DNA from: Brachycybe producta
Taxonomy: Eukaryota > Arthropoda > Diplopoda > Playtdesmida > Andrognathidae
Direction of reading: 5' to 3'
Assembly (NCBI GenBank): GCA_036925085.1
Contig: JAUPFP010000010.1
Span: 2,845,688-2,909,687 of the forward strand
DNA: 64,000 bases
Shown: piece after piece, positions 53,209-59,200 of the stretch
How the letters are laid out: every line of letters starts with the position of its first letter
Position numbering within the stretch: the first letter of the stretch is position 1
Notes under the pieces: model-generated
The model's input: only the letters and a program-made list of their open reading frames with translations
Told to the model about the DNA's origin: nothing
Databases searched by the model: none
Translations under genes and position numbers: made by a program

Positions 53209-53281
<73 letters not shown>

Positions 53282-56200
53282 GGCAAACTGCCTTGTTGTT
53301 TCAACTGTCACACACACACACACAGCACCCCGTTCGTTCGACAATCTCTGCCCCAAAAAAACTTCTGTTATTCACGACCGATCCATATTCGCAGTGCCAC
53401 AAAAGGGAAATGTCTTCCCGGAGACTACGTTACTGTGAACGCCCCTTAGCTCCCTACAGTCTACTCACACGAATCTGAGGCGCTTGTATTATTGTCTAGT
53501 GTGAATAAATGGAAAATTATAGGGCTTACAAGTGTTTGCTTAAAATCAGAAACTACTCTATTCTCTTTAGAAGGCATTGCTTCTAGCACAGTAAACTACT
53601 GAAACTTGGAAAATAGTCGGGGGGGGGGGGGGGGGGGGGGGAAGGGGGGGGGGGGGAAGTGGACTTTCAAAATTTATAAATCTTTTTAAATTTTAATTTC
53701 TAAACTCTTGCCGCCACTGTTTGTTGGCGCACTGAGATTCACTTTCCCCAATTCTCAATAGGCATTTAGAAATCGGGACGAACACATGTTGGCTCCGCCC
53801 TTTTTATGACGAACGCAACTTCTAATTGGTTGGTTATGTAGTCTGACGTCACATGCTCCGCCCTTTTCAACGTCGAACCACACAACAAACCAGATAGAAG
53901 TTGCCAGTCGTCATAAAAAGGGCGGAGCCAACTTGTGTTCGTCCCGATTTCCAAATGCCTGTCAATTCACATCGTTGTTGTTGCGCCACTACTTGGTTTT
54001 TGACCCATTTTTTTTTCAAATTTTAAAAATTCTTGAATCCTTGTGCTTTTCCAAAAAAAAAAACTTAAATTTCAAACTAAGACATTGCCATGAAAAAAAC
54101 TTATCACAACCTTCTACCATTTTAGTTTTGAGAACAACCTCTCAACATGGAATCATGACAGTTCACTAATCGCCTAATGTTGTCAATTTTTATCCAATTT
54201 ATAATGTTTATATATTTTTAAATTGATAATTTGTTCTGTTGTTTCTTCTTAAATGGAGTTGTTTCTAAATATGACTGCAGATGAATTCAATAATTGTCTT
54301 CGAAACGTCAGCCATTGTGATTTTGAATTTCAATTTTCATTACTTATAATAAAAATGGCTTTGTTTGGTTCCCTTTATCCTTAAAGAGACCATGAAGTGA
54401 CTTTTATTAGTCACCAAAATACGCTATTTTAAATTTCCAAAAACGAAAGTCTCTCCCTCTCAATTTAGTGGCAAATGTTGTCACCTCACATTTCAATAAT
54501 TCCTTAATTAAATATATGTATTCACTATTCATATTCAACTCAATACAACTGTGAGCTTTTGACATCGACGCTATAGTTTTACCAACTTATAGATGGTGTT
54601 TTCTGCGACTCGTTTCTTCTCTTGATTGCACGAAGAAGATCCGAGTTACAGAAATAGTTGGATGGAGTTGGATTACGATCATCCTCCTGCATGGGGGTAA
54701 AATCAATGCAGAAGGATGGTGGCCATCCTCCTCTCGGTTGATGCTGATGTACATCTTCTCCTGTGTGTTGTTACCGATAGAAGATGTTGTAGCTTCTTCA
54801 GGATCGTATGTCTCCTGCCTTATGGTGTCTCCGGCCTTTGTAGAGAAGTTAATAGTTACTGAACATATAGACAATGCAGATTTCCATTACAAACACATTA
54901 TTCATTCTTGTACAGAAACACTCTTAAGTTTACAAGAATGAATTGGTTATTAAAGATGCGTCCTCATGCCCAAGATGTGGTAGGAATAATCAACGTAATA
55001 CAATTTAGAGCAAAGACAAGGACGATGAACAAAGAGGAAGACGGTCCTTTTATACCTTAGACCTGTGTACACCTACGAAGTGTAACCAGGTCCAAGTGAC
55101 TGTGGTCCTAAGTGTATCACTCCACCACTTCGATGTGCGTCAGAAGTGTGAGTTAGAGGAGAGGGAGGGACAAGCAGGAGTCGTTTACCCCCCAGGCTAT
55201 GGTTTCGGCGGGAACAAGAGTTACTGGGTGTTACACAACTTTCCAATCAACTCGAGAGCCACGTGGTAGGTGAGGAAACTTTGAAATGAATAGGAAATAC
55301 ATGTATTTGAATTGTGAATTAAAACTAATGTGAGTTGACAACACAGGCAAGAGACTTACATATCGATATATTGATATTTTTCGAGTAGAGGAGTATACTT
55401 TTTATTGCTTTAGTTCCAATTCATGTTGTTTGGTGGCACACATCTATCTGAAATTGCAAGTTTCTACCAAATACATATTCATTTTGAATTTTTTTAATTA
55501 AGAAAGTAAATTTTAAAAAATAAACCTCATTTTTACAATCACAAGGTAATTAATTGCCTTGTACACAAATGTAACACCCTGTAATTCGTGATCCCGCCAA
55601 AACCATAGCCCGGGGGGGGGGAGGTAAACAACTCTCAACCGTCCCTCCCTCCCCTCTGACTCACCTTTCTGACTCATACCCAAGCGGCGGATTAATACAC
55701 ATAGGACCATGGTCACTTGGACCTGGTTACACCTCGCAGGTGTACACAGGTCCAAGGTATAAAAGGGCCGTGCTCCTCTTTGTAGTTAGTTCTTGTCCTT
55801 GTCTTTGTATTACGTAGATTTTATCCGTATCACAATATGGGCATGAGGACGCACTGTTAGTATCAATCATTCATCCTTGTATTCTGTGTTTCTATACGAG
55901 TGATGAATAAAAGCGTTATAACAAGAAACAGCGTGGTCTTTATGTTTAAGTAATCAACTTCTCTTCAGAGGCCGGAGACTACATAAGGCAGGAGGTATAC
56001 AATTCCTAAGCAGCTACAACATCTTCTCCTGTCGGTGTACCGAAAGGGGAAGATGTATATCAGCATCGACCGGAAGAGAGAGGGATGGCCGCCACTCTGC
56101 TGCATAGATTTCCCCCCCATGCAGAAGGGTGACCACAATTCGTCTCCATCCAACTCTCTTTGCAGCTCGGAGCTTCTCCGTGCGGGCACCGCGCGATGCA

Positions 56201-59200
56201 GAGAAGAACGAGGTACAGAAAATGTCATCTACAGGATGGTAAAATAAAATGGTCGATGTCAAAAGCTCACACAAATGAGTTAAATGAATTCAAATTAAAT
56301 GTGTTTAGGTGAAATATACAGAATCCAGTCAAGGACATAAACCAAACTAAAAATTGACTTTATTATTAATATTTTCAATTGAAATACTAAATCAATATTT
56401 TGTCAATAGCATATATATTATATTTAAGTATTAACTCAATATTTTAAGATTATTAACTGAATAAATTCAATTCGACATATTGTTTGTTTGTCCTTCACAG
56501 ATGGCTCTGTAGAACACATTATTTAAATGCATTTAAATTATTAGGTGTGTACTAGGTATAAGTCTCTTCATAATTTTAAGTAGAAATTTCTAGAGGTATA
56601 ATGGTCTCTTTAACGCAGACCAGACAAACATTTTTACTCAGAAAACATTTCTGACTGAAAAATAAAAAAAAATGTGTATACTTGTTTCAATTTCGACAGA
56701 TCCAAGACTCCGTGAAGCCATTAAAAATCGATTGTTAAAAGAAAATGCAGAAGAAGAAGAACAAGAAAAGGAAAAAATAAAATAAATGAAAAACATTGAA
56801 AAGAAACAGTGTCAAAAGGAAAATTGTAATGCAAATTAGGTTGAGCAATAAAAGAAATACAAAATAATAATAATAAAAACCCACCTAGACTAAAATTCCA
56901 GTCACGTATATATTTTTTTAAAGAAAAAAAAAAGACTATCTCAATTTAAAATATATGAACCGTTTTTGCTCGCTTCTTTTCAAATAAAACAGCCAAAAGA
57001 TATTATGAATCTTTCCAGTAAAAATTCAATCAGGACTAAAAAAATAATTGTTTGTGACTTGAACCATTATGATTATGTGGCATTTTTTATTTCTTTAACA
57101 ATTACCATAAAAAAGATAAACAAGAATTTTCTCCTATAAATTCTATTAAGATATATCTCTCTCTGTTTATATAAAAAGCAACTTTGGCAGAAAATGTGAA
57201 ACTTGAATAAGAACAATAGAATAGAACTCTTGATTATTATTCTTCGTTTTATAAGCAATTTTTTAAGAATGAATGAAAAATATTGTTTTTTTATAAATGC
57301 GACTATGAATCAAAGATAAATTATTTTCATATTTAATTTTTTTAATACAATGGAAACCGTTTTTAAGGCGCGTTTCGACCAAAATTAGATGTTTGCGAAC
57401 TATTCAAGAACTGTTCCAAAGCTAGCTACTGTAACACCTAGTGAGTCATGATCCTCCCGGAACACTAGCCTGGGGAATGCGTGACTCACCTCTGTCCTCT
57501 CTCCTCCTACATTTAAACTTAAGGACCTTTAGGACCATGGTCACTTGGACCTGGTTACACCTCGTAAGTGTACACAGGCCCAAGGTATAAAAGGACCATG
57601 TTCCCTCTTTGCTTTTCATCTACTCTTTTGCTCAACTTTTGTACTACGTCGATTTTATCCATATCACATCATGGGCAAGTGGACGCAACATTAATTACGA
57701 ATATTCATTCCTGTATCTCTTGATGTTTCTGGACAAGGATGAATAAAAAGTGTTTATAATGATAAACTGCGTTGTCTTTATGTTTGGAAACTAACCCTTT
57801 TCTGAACATGCCGGAGACACCATAGGACAAGAAGACATACGGATCCCTTATGGAGCTCGTCTTCAGTCTGAAGATGTAATAATTGTAATAATTATCAGCT
57901 TGTGAGACAAGCTCACGTCTAGACTGGGTTCTCTGTTTGGCAGATTGTGCGAGAACTAACCAGTTGATGTACCCCACCTCAAGAGTGGAACTTTGTACCG
58001 GTTTAGAGGGGAGCTCACAGACACAGAAGCGTAGCTAGCACAGCAAAGGTGGCCGGTCCGCCCCAGGCGGCACCTATTTGGGGGTGGCACCAACGAAAAG
58101 AAAAGCTTTATAAAACTTTTAAGATGGCACAAGAAGGAATTATGAAATTTGTGTCGCTTGCTGCGCTCGCAGAATGTATTCTGCAACCCAGCATTATGTT
58201 TTTAAGTCCGAGTACTGGTTTATTTAATAATTTCGTAATTAATATAAAGTTATATAAACCATTTCAATCACTGGATATCGATAATATCGATTGGTAGCTC
58301 TCAGACCAGAATCCTGATTGTGCCACTGATGTGTATCGTGTTGTGTTTTTCGTTAGGGAGGGGCGGCACAAACTGACAGGCAATTAGAAAACGGGATGAA
58401 CAGAAGTTGGCTCCGCCCTTTTTATGACGACCGGCAACTTCTAATTGGTTGGTTATGTAGTCTAACCTCACATACTCCGCCCTTTTCAACGTCGAATCAT
58501 ATAACAAACCAATTAGAAGTTGCCGTTCATCATAAAAAGGACGGAGCCAACTTCTGTTCATCCCATTTTCTAATTGCCTGTCACAAACTCTAGCAACACT
58601 ACTACACAGACAGTTCTAGAGCTTATCGCGAGCCCCCGTTTGCTTTGCAAACTCGAAGAGTACGGTGTTATAAATAAAAGTTTTAATGACATATCCGACA
58701 TTTTGACTTAAAATAATAAATTAATAACTCCAGTTTCTATCCAATCGGATCTGCTTTTTTTTATGATGAATAATAATTTACTCTCAGCAGAGCTACTTAA
58801 AGACCCCAATAAACATGTTGTACATGTATATAGGTCTATACTATCTTTAAGAGCATTATGTACCATGTGTATAGAATGTAGATTATAATAAAATAGAAAA
58901 TTACAAGACCAAAACAACGGGTCATTTGAATAGCATGCAAATGAGGCACGAAAATTAATTTGTGTTTTTTTTTTTCCAGAGATAACAGAAGCTAAAATTA
59001 GAGGATGGAAAGAAAAATGGGAACACAGTTCTACCCTACAATTTCTAAGCGCGACAGCTGGTCAAAATGAGCGCCCTTTTATCTTATTTAAATAAGATTA
59101 CATTTTGGACATACTACACTTTTGCTCTTACTTGAAATATCGTTTATCGTTTAGCACGAAAAATCGGATTAAGTGAAATAGACTTTCAATTCCAACCCTC

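Noticed and set aside
53211-53438. ORFs of alternating Val-Cys or His-Thr
   Set aside because: They are translations of the GT/CA microsatellite.
57858-57960. Continuation of the family A LTR fragment to AAGCTCAC near 57911
   Set aside because: The family sequence stops near 57857 and no 4-bp duplication is present, so the similarity is probably chance.
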